Both the position numbers and the translations under genes were made by a program. Positions 20,188 to 30,690 of a stretch of 64,000 nt of DNA are shown here, piece after piece. Below the pieces are notes generated by a model, which worked only from the letters and a program-made list of their open reading frames with translations, made no database searches and was not told where the DNA came from. Within the stretch, counting starts at the first letter, position 1. Each line of letters begins with the position of its first letter. Source of the stretch: Gloeocapsa sp. PCC 7428 (GTDB lineage: Bacteria; Cyanobacteriota; Cyanobacteriia; Cyanobacteriales; Chroococcidiopsidaceae); assembly GCF_000317555.1 (NCBI RefSeq), contig NC_019745.1, forward strand, positions 4,030,001 through 4,094,000, written 5' to 3'.

Positions 20188-20598
20188 ATGTACCCTCACA
20201 ACACTTTTTCTATGTCTGAGTTTCCTGTTCCCGATTCCCAAGACCGATCGCTACAAAAAGCGTTTACTGGGAAACTAATAGATGAATATTTTGATTACTC
20301 TGAAAGTTGGCTGCGGGCAATTTTGAGAATGTGCATTTTTTCACTCACTCGAATCGGCGGAAAAACTGCTTTGCTCATCGAATGTCCCAATCAAGCAGTT
20401 GCTAAACGCCTTAGCCGCAAAACGTATCCTCTACAGCAGTTTAGCGAGTGCTTTTCTTCAAGTTATCCTGCAAGTAGGCGAGTTCTGATTTGCTACCAAG
20501 ATAGTGCGCTTGCTACTTGGCGATGTTTTGATACAGAAAGTAATAGTTGGAAAACGTGGGAGAATTTACAAATTCCCACGGCTTCGACCGATGGATAA
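20188..20598 (+). CDS. Hypothetical protein
   Basis: I do not recognise this 136-residue protein. The start may instead be the ATG at 20212 (MSEFPVPD). The sequence shows an amphipathic SWLRAILRMCIFSLTRIGGKTALLIECP segment and a tail rich in Trp and Ser. Its composition is protein-like and the frame is fully open between genes on the other strand, so it is probably real. No membrane helix or enzyme motif is clear. Confidence 0.6.
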   Translation: MYPHNTFSMSEFPVPDSQDRSLQKAFTGKLIDEYFDYSESWLRAILRMCIFSLTRIGGKTALLIECPNQAVAKRLSRKTYPLQQFSECFSSSYPASRRVLICYQDSALATWRCFDTESNSWKTWENLQIPTASTDG

Positions 20599-20741
20599 TG
20601 TATTTAAGTATATTGCTAAAAACTCTACTCTAGCAGTTTTCATGCCAATGCCCATACTTCACATTGCTCTACGCTGTGGCTTGTTATATAAACAAAATTC
20701 TGTAGAGTTGCTATCTAAAAATGCCGAATGTACTGTTTTAA

Positions 20742-21353
20742 CTAGTTGTCTTGAGTTTGACCAGGGATATGCGTAGCAATCCTAAAAGGAGATTCTCTGC
20801 GTGTATCTGAGCAAATGCCGATTTCTTTTAATAACTGAGCAATTTGCTCTGAAGTCAAACTGCGTTCTAGTAGTTGCTTGTGCTTTGCGATCGCCAGCAG
20901 TTGTTGCAACTCTTCTACTGACAATGTTGTATCTTCCTGAGAAGTTGTTTGGCTAGATGCTGCTAATTTTAATGTGACTAATATTAAAAAACGCTGTAGT
21001 ACGACTCTTTGAGTAGGTGTTAATTCTAATTCATCAGCAAATAATGCCAAATTGTCAGCTATTTTTTCTTGACTATCTGCTTCTTTTGTGGTAAACCCTT
21101 TAATCGTTCCCAAAATGCTAACAATGCCACCGAGCAGCGTTCCTAAATAAAGTCCTGTCGTACCACCTTGCCAAACTGCTCCTGGAGCTACCCAAGCCTG
21201 ACACGCAGTTTCTAAGCCCCAAGGTTGATTTTGGCATTTTTGACTTTGAACTTTCAGGCTGATTTGACTGCCAATATAAGCACTGACAATTCCAGATGTC
21301 AGCGCGATTAAAGTACAAGCTAGAACTCGTTTTGGTTGCCAAAATTTGCTCAT
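20742..21353 (-). CDS. Membrane protein of unknown function, coupled to ppc
   Basis: This 203-residue protein has two hydrophobic segments (VLACTLIALTSGIVSAYIG and TTGLYLGTLLGGIVSILGTI) separated by a loop with two Cys, followed by a cytoplasmic helical region with a Q/E-rich SVEELQQLLAIAKHK segment. Its ATG overlaps the ppc stop codon by one base (TAATG), which suggests translational coupling. No family is recognised. Confidence 0.75.
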   Translation of the reverse strand: MSKFWQPKRVLACTLIALTSGIVSAYIGSQISLKVQSQKCQNQPWGLETACQAWVAPGAVWQGGTTGLYLGTLLGGIVSILGTIKGFTTKEADSQEKIADNLALFADELELTPTQRVVLQRFLILVTLKLAASSQTTSQEDTTLSVEELQQLLAIAKHKQLLERSLTSEQIAQLLKEIGICSDTRRESPFRIATHIPGQTQDN

Positions 21354-24300
21354 TAACCAGTATTCCGCATACCAGCAGCAATACCATTAATTGTAAGCAA
21401 CGCGCCACGGAGTAATTCCCCCTTGCTATAGCGCGAGTGGATAACGCCTGACGTTGTGTTGTTGCATTGACGTAGCCGCTTGAGCAAAGAAACTTGTAAA
21501 AAGCCCAAGGGGACAATTGTTCCATTGCGTAATTGAACGGACTTTTGCAGAACCGGATCGCCATCTAGAAGGCGTTTATGACCGGTGATGGTTAATACTA
21601 AATCTCGCGTGAGGTAGAATTCATTAGCAATTTGCTCAAATAGTTTTTCAAAGCGAGCCAAGTCTTCAGGTTGTGATAATTCCTGTACGTAGTGCTTTGC
21701 CATTTGCAAATCTACTTTTGCTAAAGTCATTTCGACTTTAGAAATTGCCATTTTAAAGAAAGGCCATTTGAGGTAGAAATAGCGCAGCAGCTTAAGATGT
21801 TCTTCGGGTTCTTCGTTGACAAATTCTTGCAACGCAGTTCCTACGCCGTACCATGCAGGTAGAAGAAAACGGCTTTGTGTCCAGCTAAACACCCAGGGAA
21901 TTGCGCGTAACGAACTTAGGTCTTTTTTACCACCTTGGCGGCGCGCGGGTCGAGAGCTAATTTGCAACTGGCTGATCTCGTCGATGGGTGTAACTTGATG
22001 GAAAAAGTCGATAAAGTCTGGTTGCTCGTAAATTAAAGCGCGATAATGACTACGCGATCGCGCGGCGATTTCTTCAATAATTTCGTTCCAAGGTTGAATA
22101 TTGTCAAATCCAGTCCGCAATAAACTTGCTTGGACAACGGCAGTTGTAATCGTTTCCAAATTGTAAACCGCAAGTTCAGGTAAAGAATACTTGGAAGCGA
22201 GAACTTCTCCTTGTTCTGTAATCTTGATTCTACCGTTAATGCTGTGACCAGGCTGCGCTAAAATAGCTTCATAAGCTGGACCACCACCACGACCAACCGA
22301 GCCACCGCGTCCGTGAAAGATGCGTAACTGTAAACCAAATTGTTCGGCAATTTGCTGAAGTGCTTTTTGCGCTTTGTGAATTTCCCAGTTACTGCTTAAA
22401 AAGCCTGAATCTTTATTACTGTCAGAATACCCTAGCATCACCTCTTGAAGATTCGGCGTCAGTGTTGAAGGAGGCGGGGGTGGTGTCGTGTTAGTTGACG
22501 AGTTTTCTGCTGAGTGCGCATGATAGCCGCCTGCAAGTAAGGCGCGATACAAGGGTAGTTCAAACAGTTGTTGCATTACCCTTGGCGCTCGAAGTAAATC
22601 TTCGACAGTTTCAAACAATGGCACAACTTGTAAGGTGCTTGTCCCCGTTGCGGGATCGTATAAGCCTGCTTCCTTAGCAAGGAGCAATACTTCAAGCAGG
22701 TCACTGACTTCGTGACTCATGCTGATAATGTAAGTTTGGCAAATGCTAGAACCAAATTCTTGCTGTAGCGATCGCACAACCCGAAATGTTTCGATAACCT
22801 CGGTTGTCTGCGGACTAAAAGGTAATTCTGCGGGAATAAGCGGGCGACGTGTTTGAAGTTCTGATACTAACCAGGCGACGCGCTCAGCTTCCGATAATTC
22901 TTTGTAGGAACGCGGTACAATTTGCAAATACTGTAGAATCTCTTCTAACACGTCAGCATGGCGCGATGACTCTTGGCGAATATCGAGATGCGCCAAGTTG
23001 AAGTCATAAATTTCGACCTGACAAATCAAATTTTCTAATTCGCGGCAACTTAAACCCGTCGCTTCTAAATTACGCTGAATTAACCGCAATTCTGCTAAAA
23101 AATCGGCACTAGAGCGGTAAATTTCACGGAAATCGCTTTCGGTTTCGATGATTTCGCGTTGTCGTAAATCGCGATTAGATAAACGACTGTTGCGATCGCG
23201 TGTATTCTCTAAGCGTTTGAGTAGATAAGATAATTTTAGGCGATATGGTTCTTGTCGATATCGTAGTGCGAGTGCGTCATAAACATCATTCATTTGCGAT
23301 TGATCTTGCTCCAGCGATTCGAGTAATTCTGGCAAGACATCGCTCCAGTGTAGCGACAAGCTTAATAAAGTAATCAAGTGCTTCACTGACTGAATATACT
23401 TCTCCAGCACCATTTGACGTTGATAGCAAGCTGTTTGCCAGGTTACTTGAGAAGTTACTGAAGGATTTCCGTCACGATCTGCTCCTACCCACGAACCAAA
23501 TTTGCAGAAATCATGCTTTGGTGCATTTAGTCGGGGAAAAGAACTAGAAAGTGCGTGTTTAAATCGTTGATGTAGTTGGGGAATCTCATTGAATAAAACT
23601 TCTTGGAAGTAGTGCAATGCATACTCTACCTCATCTAACACTGTAGGTTTGAACTGATGCAACTCATCTGTTCGCCACCATAGGCGGATTTCTTCGGTAA
23701 GCTGTTCGCGTAGTTGTGCGGCTTCCCAAGAAGTTGTCTTGTTAAGAAATCCTTGCTTTTCCTCTAGCTGATCCAACCTCTGGAGTAACTTTGCCATGCG
23801 CCGCTGTTTTTCGCGAATCGTCGGGCGCACGATTTCGGTTGGGTGTGCGGTAAAGACCATGCGCACATCCAACTGATCAATTAGGCGCTGGATTTGCTGA
23901 GGCGGGACATTCTGCTCTTTCAAATGAGGAAATAAGGCGTGAAAGGTACTATATTTCTGATTGTCAGATTGAATTGCTTGCCAGCTTTTCTCTAGCATTT
24001 CCGCCCCAGGTTGCCCATTGAGCGCTGTCTCGGAGTCAAGCAACTGACCGTTTGCTGATGTTACTTGTTTACTAAGTGCCGTATGCTGCGATGAACGCGC
24101 GAGTTGCAGTCGCTGTTCGTAATGTTGCTCAACAATATTAATCAGCTGAAAATACAAAGCAAAGGCGCGCGCGGCTCGAATTGCTTCGTTGAGATCGAGT
24201 TGCGCAATCAACTTAGTCACTTCTGCTGCTTGGTCGTTTGTCGCTTGTCCTTCTGGAGAACACAGATCGCGCAGCTGACCCAGAAGATTGACTAATTCTT

Positions 24301-24430
24301 GACCACAATCTTGTTTAAGCACAGACTCCCATAAGTCCTCTACCAACTCAAGGCGTTGCCGGAGAAATAAATCTAGTGGTGAAGGCACAGTCAGTGCCTC
24401 ATCAGAGGATAGGTTGATGAGCGAACTCAT
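21353..24430 (-). CDS. ppc: Phosphoenolpyruvate carboxylase
   Basis: The enzyme makes oxaloacetate from phosphoenolpyruvate and bicarbonate, the main anaplerotic reaction in cyanobacteria. Motifs include the catalytic His in [13 protein letters not shown], the DRDGNPSVT loop, [12 protein letters not shown], the mobile loop [14 protein letters not shown] and the C-terminal RNTG. The frame opens upstream, but [13 protein letters not shown] at 24430 is the likely start, giving 1025 residues, close to family size. The membrane protein downstream overlaps it by one base. Confidence 0.97.
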   Translation of the reverse strand: MSSLINLSSDEALTVPSPLDLFLRQRLELVEDLWESVLKQDCGQELVNLLGQLRDLCSPEGQATNDQAAEVTKLIAQLDLNEAIRAARAFALYFQLINIVEQHYEQRLQLARSSQHTALSKQVTSANGQLLDSETALNGQPGAEMLEKSWQAIQSDNQKYSTFHALFPHLKEQNVPPQQIQRLIDQLDVRMVFTAHPTEIVRPTIREKQRRMAKLLQRLDQLEEKQGFLNKTTSWEAAQLREQLTEEIRLWWRTDELHQFKPTVLDEVEYALHYFQEVLFNEIPQLHQRFKHALSSSFPRLNAPKHDFCKFGSWVGADRDGNPSVTSQVTWQTACYQRQMVLEKYIQSVKHLITLLSLSLHWSDVLPELLESLEQDQSQMNDVYDALALRYRQEPYRLKLSYLLKRLENTRDRNSRLSNRDLRQREIIETESDFREIYRSSADFLAELRLIQRNLEATGLSCRELENLICQVEIYDFNLAHLDIRQESSRHADVLEEILQYLQIVPRSYKELSEAERVAWLVSELQTRRPLIPAELPFSPQTTEVIETFRVVRSLQQEFGSSICQTYIISMSHEVSDLLEVLLLAKEAGLYDPATGTSTLQVVPLFETVEDLLRAPRVMQQLFELPLYRALLAGGYHAHSAENSSTNTTPPPPPSTLTPNLQEVMLGYSDSNKDSGFLSSNWEIHKAQKALQQIAEQFGLQLRIFHGRGGSVGRGGGPAYEAILAQPGHSINGRIKITEQGEVLASKYSLPELAVYNLETITTAVVQASLLRTGFDNIQPWNEIIEEIAARSRSHYRALIYEQPDFIDFFHQVTPIDEISQLQISSRPARRQGGKKDLSSLRAIPWVFSWTQSRFLLPAWYGVGTALQEFVNEEPEEHLKLLRYFYLKWPFFKMAISKVEMTLAKVDLQMAKHYVQELSQPEDLARFEKLFEQIANEFYLTRDLVLTITGHKRLLDGDPVLQKSVQLRNGTIVPLGFLQVSLLKRLRQCNNTTSGVIHSRYSKGELLRGALLTINGIAAGMRNTG

Positions 24431-24531
24431 AGTGTCTGTTCTAAATAAAGCCAGGAATATAAATAATTCTATGAGGTAAATTCCCCTCAAGTGGTTGCAC
24501 AAACAACAAACTTTGGGATTAACTTATGCGC

Positions 24532-24780
24532 TTACTCAATTTGCTCTATCTTCTGCGGCTCTGGAAAGGGTAGTACTGGTAAGCGATCGCCGCGTAAAAT
24601 TTCTTCGGCTGATTGTCCGATCGACTGAATCAATTCTGAGTAAGCTCTAGCACCTAACATCGCCAATAACATTGGTCCAGTGCTAATTTGTAACAAAACT
24701 TTAGGTCTAAGACTGATAAAGAATAAATCAATTTCCTGCTCTTTTTTACCCTGACGCTGAAGTGTCATATTTGCTCGCAT
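24532..24780 (-). CDS. Small hypothetical protein
   Basis: This 82-residue protein, or 78 if it starts at the second Met (24768), is not a family I can name. It has a basic N-terminus, a central apolar stretch (LLQISTGPMLLAMLGARAYSELIQ) and a proline-rich acidic tail. It is divergent from psbA and lies 101 nt upstream of ppc on the same strand. Confidence 0.6.
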   Translation of the reverse strand: MRANMTLQRQGKKEQEIDLFFISLRPKVLLQISTGPMLLAMLGARAYSELIQSIGQSAEEILRGDRLPVLPFPEPQKIEQIE

Positions 24781-25040
24781 CCCTAATTAATTTTTCTCGT
24801 TATGCTCTCATGGAGCTTTCATTCTGTAGAACTCAAAATCGCTGCGAATAATGAAACTGCACACCCGTACAAAATTTCATCAGTTTATAAAGTAAGCTTA
24901 TAACCTTTATTTAACAATTTAATCCTTTTGATATAGATTAAATTAAGTAAAGTAATGTAAAGTGTAAACACAGGCAAAATAAGTTTGTCTGATTATCTTC
25001 CCATAACTCACTTGTAGTTACAAAAAGCAATCATAAAAGT

Positions 25041-26123
25041 ATGACAACAACGCTACAAAGACGCGAAAGCGCCGGATTGTGGGAGCGGTTTTGCAACTGG
25101 GTAACATCAACCGATAACCGTCTATACGTAGGCTGGTTCGGCGTATTGATGATCCCGACATTACTAGCAGCAACAACCTGCTTCATCATTGCATTTATCG
25201 CCGCCCCCCCCGTAGACATCGACGGCATTAGAGAACCAGTAGCAGGGTCATTAATCTACGGCAACAACATCATCACCGGAGCAGTCGTTCCGTCGTCAAA
25301 CGCAATTGGGTTACACTTCTACCCAATCTGGGAAGCAGCATCATTAGATGAGTGGCTATACAACGGTGGACCATACCAATTAGTCATCTTCCACTTCTTG
25401 ATCGGCGTATTCTGCTACATGGGACGCGAGTGGGAATTATCCTACCGTTTAGGAATGCGGCCATGGATTGCCGTAGCCTACTCAGCACCAGTAGCAGCAG
25501 CAACCGCAGTCTTCTTGATCTACCCAATCGGACAAGGTTCATTCAGCGATGGCATGCCCCTCGGCATCAGCGGCACATTCAACTTCATGTTAGTGTTCCA
25601 AGCCGAGCACAACATCCTGATGCACCCATTCCACCAGTTAGGAGTAGCAGGCGTATTCGGTGGTGCACTCTTCAGTGCGATGCACGGTTCACTCGTGACC
25701 AGTTCGTTAGTGCGTGAAACAACCGAAAGCGAAAGCCAAAACTACGGCTACAAATTCGGACAAGAAGAAGAGACATACAACATCGTAGCGGCACACGGAT
25801 ACTTTGGACGCTTAATCTTCCAATACGCTTCGTTCAACAACAGCCGTTCGTTGCACTTCTTCTTAGCCGCATGGCCAGTGATTGGCATCTGGTTCACCTC
25901 GTTGGGCATCAGCACAATGGCGTTCAACCTCAACGGGTTCAACTTCAACCAGTCGGTGATTGACTCGCAAGGTCGCGTCATCGGTACCTGGGCAGACGTC
26001 CTCAACCGTGCGAACTTGGGTATGGAAGTCATGCACGAGCGTAATGCTCATAACTTCCCTCTCGACTTGGCTGCTGGTGAAGCGACTCCTGTTGCTTTAA
26101 CTGCTCCGAGCATCAATGGCTAA
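25041..26123 (+). CDS. psbA: Photosystem II D1 protein, E130 form
   Basis: This 360-residue reaction-centre protein binds the primary donor, pheophytin, QB and the Mn4CaO5 cluster. Redox Tyr161, manganese ligands Asp170, Glu189, His332, Glu333, Asp342 and Ala344, His190, and Ser264 in the QB pocket are all present. Residue 130 is Glu (CYMGREWEL), the form linked in several cyanobacteria to high-light D1 isoforms. The 16-residue tail after Ala344 would be removed by CtpA. Codon choice is strongly C-ending, unlike the neighbours, and I saw no GCGATCGC octamer inside. A terminator follows. Confidence 0.99.
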   Translation: MTTTLQRRESAGLWERFCNWVTSTDNRLYVGWFGVLMIPTLLAATTCFIIAFIAAPPVDIDGIREPVAGSLIYGNNIITGAVVPSSNAIGLHFYPIWEAASLDEWLYNGGPYQLVIFHFLIGVFCYMGREWELSYRLGMRPWIAVAYSAPVAAATAVFLIYPIGQGSFSDGMPLGISGTFNFMLVFQAEHNILMHPFHQLGVAGVFGGALFSAMHGSLVTSSLVRETTESESQNYGYKFGQEEETYNIVAAHGYFGRLIFQYASFNNSRSLHFFLAAWPVIGIWFTSLGISTMAFNLNGFNFNQSVIDSQGRVIGTWADVLNRANLGMEVMHERNAHNFPLDLAAGEATPVALTAPSING

Positions 26124-26144
26124 ACTTTAGCTCTCAATTAATTG

Positions 26145-26174
26145 AAAAGCGCCTCCCTCGCGGGGGCGCTTTTT
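26145..26174 (+). terminator. Rho-independent terminator of psbA
   Basis: The stem GCGCC (26149-26153) and GGCGC (26165-26169), extended by C-G pairs across TCCCTCGCGGG, is followed by five T residues (26170-26174). It begins 25 nt after the psbA stop. Confidence 0.92.
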
Positions 26175-26254
26175 AGTTGATTAGAAGAGCCAAGTAGATT
26201 AGCTTACCTTGCATTCAGAATAACTCTGACCCCTGAACTCTAACTTCTGCTGTA

Positions 26255-26905
26255 CTATCCAACAGCTTTTAGTTCTTCTTGCAGCATTTTTTGATACACC
26301 TGAGGTAAATGTTGCGTCATTACATTGTCTTCAATTCCGTAGCCCAGGCTTGTCCAAGTATTAGAGAGAAGCTTAAGTACGCGGTCTAGGTTTCCTTGAC
26401 GTAGTAATGTGGCAATATCTGTTCCCCAAGCTTGGCGATCGCTTAACCAAGCATAAACCACAGCATCTTGAAATTCTGGCTCAAAGCTGTATGACCGCCA
26501 AAACATCAAGCCTGGTGGTTGTGGATGATACCGTTGGGCTTTTTCTTTCCATGTTGTGTTGAGCATTTGGTATCGACCTGCTGCGGTAGAACAGTTACCC
26601 CGATTTGGACCTACGACAATTGTGATACATTTTTCTGGATGACCGCTCAGGTCTTTAACGTGTTGCCCTCCATAAAGAATCGTGTAGGGTTGAGGGTGAT
26701 TAGATTCGCTTGCCGATATTGTACGCATTAAAGCACGAATGTAGGGATCGCCACCGTCCATGACTAATGGTGGAAGATAACCTACTGTGGAATCAAAATG
26801 AGGCGATCGCCTCGCTCCTGGCTGTCGATGATGTACTAAATAAGCTAGCGCTAAAACCGCCGTACCGCTGGCAATCAAACGTTTCCAAGACTTACGCATT
26901 TGCAC
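26255..26905 (-). CDS. Glycoside hydrolase family 104-like lysozyme/transglycosylase
   Basis: An N-terminal hydrophobic segment (LIASGTAVLALAYLV) anchors or exports a lambda-lysozyme-like domain expected to cleave peptidoglycan. The probable catalytic Glu is Glu67 in RTISASESNHP. Further family blocks are YTILYGGQHVKDLSGHP, STAAGRYQMLNTTW and DAVVYAWLSDRQAW. The length of 216 is usual for cyanobacterial members, which serve in cell-wall turnover rather than phage lysis. No phage genes are nearby. Confidence 0.88.
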   Translation of the reverse strand: MQMRKSWKRLIASGTAVLALAYLVHHRQPGARRSPHFDSTVGYLPPLVMDGGDPYIRALMRTISASESNHPQPYTILYGGQHVKDLSGHPEKCITIVVGPNRGNCSTAAGRYQMLNTTWKEKAQRYHPQPPGLMFWRSYSFEPEFQDAVVYAWLSDRQAWGTDIATLLRQGNLDRVLKLLSNTWTSLGYGIEDNVMTQHLPQVYQKMLQEELKAVG

Positions 26906-26929
26906 GAAAAATCAACACAAAGAAATTGT

Positions 26930-26949
26930 AGGGCAGCTTTTACTGCCCT
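26930..26949 (-). terminator. Candidate terminator after the SDR gene
   Basis: On the minus strand a 7-bp stem AGGGCAG/CTGCCCT with a 6-nt loop is followed by a moderately T-rich stretch (ACAATTTCTTTG). It lies between the SDR gene and the GH104 gene. Confidence 0.45.
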
Positions 26950-27008
26950 TACATTACATTCAGAGAAAGCTTGCTGGCTCAATGTTCCTCAAATTTCACG
27001 CGATCGCT

Positions 27009-27668
27009 TCAGCCTACACTCGCAAACAGTTCTTGAAAACTTTTTGCTGATGCTTCTGGCTTAGCGACAATTTCCACAATTTTATTTTTTGATTCAGGAT
27101 TAAATAGCGCCTCAACGCATACCTGTGCGACTTTGGTGCGTGGAATACTACCATCAAATAGCGTATCCGCAGCCGACATAACTATAGGATTAGAGTTGTC
27201 GTCATTTTTCAAACCGCCTGGTCGGACGATAGTATAGGTAAGACCACTTTTTTGTAGATACTCCTCCGCCTGCTTTTTCCACACTAAGATCAACCAAAAC
27301 AAATTCAGCGGATGAAACAGTTGAGAAGTACATAAGGAAGAAACAAAAACAAAATGCTCTATGCCTTTAGTCTTAGCAATATCAACTAAATTTTTTGTTC
27401 CTTCGTAGTCTACTTTGTAAGGTCCTGTGGGGTCAAAACTTGGTTTAGCTCCCGTTGCACAGAGTAATACAGTGCTGTCTCCTATCGCAGCACGGAGAGT
27501 ATCTGGCTGCAATACATCGCCAACAACCAACTCAGCTTCGGCGGGTAAGATAGCTTTGGCTGAATCGATATTCCGAACCAAAGCGCGTACAGGAATGTTT
27601 TTTTTGACTAACTCTTGGACAATTCTGCGACCTGTCTCGCCTGTTGCCCCTGCTACAAATGCTTTCAT
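27009..27668 (-). CDS. NAD(P)-binding atypical SDR family oxidoreductase
   Basis: A Rossmann fold with the nucleotide-binding motif GATGETGRR near the N-terminus, GDVLQPDTL, and VDYEGTKNLVDIAKTKGIEHFVFVSSL places this 219-residue protein with the SDR_a5/Tic62-like NAD(P)H-binding proteins common in cyanobacteria. The Tyr-x3-Lys motif of classical SDRs is absent, which is usual for the group. The substrate is unknown. It is divergent from the DUF1997 gene. Confidence 0.88.
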   Translation of the reverse strand: MKAFVAGATGETGRRIVQELVKKNIPVRALVRNIDSAKAILPAEAELVVGDVLQPDTLRAAIGDSTVLLCATGAKPSFDPTGPYKVDYEGTKNLVDIAKTKGIEHFVFVSSLCTSQLFHPLNLFWLILVWKKQAEEYLQKSGLTYTIVRPGGLKNDDNSNPIVMSAADTLFDGSIPRTKVAQVCVEALFNPESKNKIVEIVAKPEASAKSFQELFASVG

Positions 27669-27836
27669 TTTAAAGCTTATGCTGAATAAACGAACAAATT
27701 CTCAAGTAAGTTTAACTAACTCTCAATCTCAATTGTAGATTTGATGAACCTTGATATAAGCTGCACAATGGCAGAGAAACTCTAAGACTGACTTGGGAAT
27801 CCTAAATAGATAAGTCAAATTACAAAGGATGCGTTT

Positions 27837-28505
27837 ATGCTGTCGAGCAATGGTGAATATAAATCTACTAGAAATGGACAAGTGCATTGGGATGCACCCG
27901 CAACGCTAGCAGAAAGTGACTATTCACATACTGATTCACCGACACGCTTCCATGGAAAGTTTACAGACTGCATGGAAATGTATGCCCCTGCCGATGCCGT
28001 TGCCAATTACCTTGATGCTCATCAGGGCTGGTTTTGTCGCTGCGCTCAGCCAATGAAAGTAGAATCGGTTAAGGAAAACGCCTACGCCTTGACAATTGGT
28101 CGGATCGGCTCGTTTGGTTATGAAGTAGAACCTAAAGTCGGCTTGGAACTTTTGCCACCAGACGAAGGAATTTATCGAATTAAGACAATTCCAGTCCCAA
28201 ACTACATTGCTCCTGGCTATGATGTAGACTTCCATGCCGTGATGGAACTTGTCGAAACAGCCGCTACTCCCGAAGTCGTTGCAGGGAAAATTACACGCGT
28301 AGAATGGGAGTTGGATCTAGCAGTTGCGGTTCACTTTCCAAAGTTTATTCAACGTTTACCAAAATCACTTGTTCAAAATACAGGCGATCGCCTACTCAAT
28401 AGTATTGTCAAACAAGTCTCGCGTCGTTTGACACACAAGGTGCAAGAAGATTTTCACAAGTCATTAGGTTTACCTATCCCCACCAAGTCAAAGCGGACAA
28501 GTTGA
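27837..28505 (+). CDS. DUF1997 domain-containing protein
   Basis: This 222-residue soluble protein matches DUF1997, found in cyanobacteria and plastids with unknown role. Conserved features are TRFHGKFTDCMEMYAPADAV, the Cys-bearing WFCRCAQPM, and a beta-rich GRIGSFGYEVEPKVGLELLPP segment. A possible AAGGAT ribosome site lies 9 nt before the ATG. It is divergent from the SDR gene by 168 bp. Confidence 0.85.
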   Translation: MLSSNGEYKSTRNGQVHWDAPATLAESDYSHTDSPTRFHGKFTDCMEMYAPADAVANYLDAHQGWFCRCAQPMKVESVKENAYALTIGRIGSFGYEVEPKVGLELLPPDEGIYRIKTIPVPNYIAPGYDVDFHAVMELVETAATPEVVAGKITRVEWELDLAVAVHFPKFIQRLPKSLVQNTGDRLLNSIVKQVSRRLTHKVQEDFHKSLGLPIPTKSKRTS

Positions 28506-28679
28506 AGTGAGCTATTAATTGTTTTGGTGGCAATCAGCAAATGCTCAATCTTACCCTCTCCACAAAATGATGTTTATGTCAACCCTACTCATTCATCTTG
28601 TGGATACAAGTCTTAAAGATAATCAGCTTCCACTTATCTCAAATCTCGTTATTTACTGATAATTCAAATGGAGAGTGAA

Positions 28680-28722
28680 TGCGACTAGCGGCTAGCAACT
28701 AACCACTAACCACTAGCAACGA
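28680..28722. repeat. ACTAACCACTAGCAAC phrase repeat
   Basis: A short run of CTAGCGGCTAGCAACTAACC-type units is repeated with small variations in the spacer between convergent genes. Similar phrases occur at 14551 and 62749. No function is evident. Confidence 0.5.
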
Positions 28723-28756
28723 TACCGATAGTCAAGTTATTTAACCAAAGATGATA

Positions 28757-29221
28757 TTATCGCTTGCTAAGGATATTTTGGATAATTTGTACGCCGCTTA
28801 CTGCTTGCCAACTGAATAAAGCGAGTAGAGCAGAATTTAAGACAATGTGGGTGTAACGCGCCCAGTTCTGACCTTTTTGCATGAACGGTGAGAGACTCGC
28901 GGAGACTGCAATCATACCTGTCATGCCTAATCCGACTAATAGGTGAGGTCCAAGAAACAGCTTTTGATTGTTGATATAGGTAACACCCATCGCAGCAAGT
29001 GTCCCTAATACCATCAGCGCTAAGATGACCGAGCCAATTTGATAATGTTTAACGTTGTATCTGCCTTTAATTAACTCTTTTTTGACGTCACCCTCGGCGT
29101 AGCGCGTGCGTCTGACTTGTACGCCCAAATACAGCGCATAAAATGAAGCTGCGAGTAAACCCCACATCAAAACAGGGTGAATGAAATTTAGCCAAAATTT
29201 TACGTCTTGTGAAAGTTCCAT
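28757..29221 (-). CDS. DUF4079 domain-containing membrane protein
   Basis: This 154-residue protein has four membrane helices (FWLNFIHPVLMWGLLAASFYAL, IGSVILALMVLGTLAAMGVTY, LVGLGMTGMIAVSASL, YTHIVLNSALLALFSW). Conserved His residues near the helix ends (IHPVLMW, KHYQIG, PHLLVG, THIVLN) resemble the cytochrome b561-like layout of this cyanobacterial and plant family. Haem binding is inferred, not shown. It is divergent from the ankyrin gene. Confidence 0.85.
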   Translation of the reverse strand: MELSQDVKFWLNFIHPVLMWGLLAASFYALYLGVQVRRTRYAEGDVKKELIKGRYNVKHYQIGSVILALMVLGTLAAMGVTYINNQKLFLGPHLLVGLGMTGMIAVSASLSPFMQKGQNWARYTHIVLNSALLALFSWQAVSGVQIIQNILSKR

Positions 29222-29388
29222 CGTGTTCTCTTCTGTTAATAAACTTGATAAAACTTAGCATAAGTTGTTTTATAAATTTGACCAATGAGTAATTTATCCC
29301 AATGATGTAGTAGTATCGTAAGTTCATCTACTCAAAAGTGGCATTTAGCGATAAACTAGCTATGCTTTCGATGAGATGATGCTTGAAT

Positions 29389-30690
29389 ATGGGTGTGACG
29401 AAAGACATCTCATTACTCAAGGCAGTTAAATGTGGTGACATTCGACAAATCCACGCACTGCTGAGCGCGGGTGCAAGTGTGAACGCTAGTGATGGCGACG
29501 GTACAACCGCCTTGATGTTTGCTGCTCAACGCGGCTATACCGAAATTGTCCGATTGTTACTTGCAAACGGGGCTGACGTTAATCGCCAAAGAAAGCTTTA
29601 TAGTTTGACGCCACTGATGTTAGCCGCAGCAGCAAATCACCTTGATATCGTAGAAACGCTACTAGCCCACGGCGCAAATGTAAATGCGATTAATGAGGAT
29701 GGTAGCACCGCCCTGATGATCGCTGCGCTCAAAGGTCATGCGAATATAGTCCGCGTGTTTCTTAACGCAGGTGCCAAAGCTGATATTCGCGATCGCGATG
29801 ATGATACTGCGCTCAAGTTGGCTGTGCAGCAACAGCACGTTGATGTTATTCAAGTGCTAATAGCATCTGGAACACTCGATGTCAATCTCCAAGATGAACA
29901 AGGCGAAACAATACTCATGCAAGCTGTCGATATTGGTGCAACGGAGGTTGTAGAAGCACTATTACACGCAGGAGCAGATGCAAATTTTAAAAATATTGAT
30001 GGTGGTAGTCCGTTAGCCGCCGCCGCCGCAGGGGGATACACGGCGATCGCAACTGCATTACTCGCTGCTGGCGCTGAAATTAATGCCAAAGACCAAGACG
30101 GCGAAACACCGCTACATCTAGCCGTTGTTGAAGGACATACTGAAGTCGTCCAACTCTTGCTAAGTCGTGGTGCTGATGTTGAAGCGAGAAATTCTTTAGG
30201 CGATACACCTTTAATGGTTGCAGCATTACATGGACATCGCGCTATTGTTACTGCGTTGTTAGCGCAAGCACGCAACATAGATAAAGATATATTGAATATT
30301 AAAAACTTAGGTGAAACGCCGCTAACACTTGCCGCGACTCAAGGACACGCTGACACAGTGCAGTTGTTACTCGATTATGGCGCTGATCCAAACTTACCCG
30401 CCGATGACGGCAAAACGGCATTGATGAAAGCTGGCGATCGCAATTGTGTTGAGGTCATCGAGTGCTTACTCAAATCAGGAGCAAAGGTGAATCTGCAAGA
30501 CAAATATCATGCTACCGCTTTGATGTGGGCAGCACACCGAGGTTTTACCGATGCTGTAGAAATACTACTTCAAGCAGGGGCAGATGTCACGTTGAAAAAT
30601 ACCGCAGGTTACACAGCTTTGATGCTTGCAGAATTCAATGGGTATAAGAATGTTGTGCGATCGCTCAAAGCCGCTGGTGCGGAAGAATAA
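29389..30690 (+). CDS. Ankyrin-repeat protein
   Basis: About thirteen 33-residue ankyrin repeats fill the whole protein (consensus GxTALMxAAxxGHxxIVxxLLxxGAxVN). There is no signal peptide, membrane segment or other domain, so a cytoplasmic protein-binding scaffold is likely. The ATG at 29389 is chosen; a TTG two codons upstream is possible. Partners are unknown. Adjacent repeats differ in sequence, which argues against very recent expansion. Confidence 0.93.
   Translation: MGVTKDISLLKAVKCGDIRQIHALLSAGASVNASDGDGTTALMFAAQRGYTEIVRLLLANGADVNRQRKLYSLTPLMLAAAANHLDIVETLLAHGANVNAINEDGSTALMIAALKGHANIVRVFLNAGAKADIRDRDDDTALKLAVQQQHVDVIQVLIASGTLDVNLQDEQGETILMQAVDIGATEVVEALLHAGADANFKNIDGGSPLAAAAAGGYTAIATALLAAGAEINAKDQDGETPLHLAVVEGHTEVVQLLLSRGADVEARNSLGDTPLMVAALHGHRAIVTALLAQARNIDKDILNIKNLGETPLTLAATQGHADTVQLLLDYGADPNLPADDGKTALMKAGDRNCVEVIECLLKSGAKVNLQDKYHATALMWAAHRGFTDAVEILLQAGADVTLKNTAGYTALMLAEFNGYKNVVRSLKAAGAEE

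Noticed and set aside
26255-26905. Phage lysozyme as evidence of a prophage
   Set aside because: No phage structural, integrase or holin gene is nearby, and GH104-like proteins are common in cyanobacterial chromosomes.
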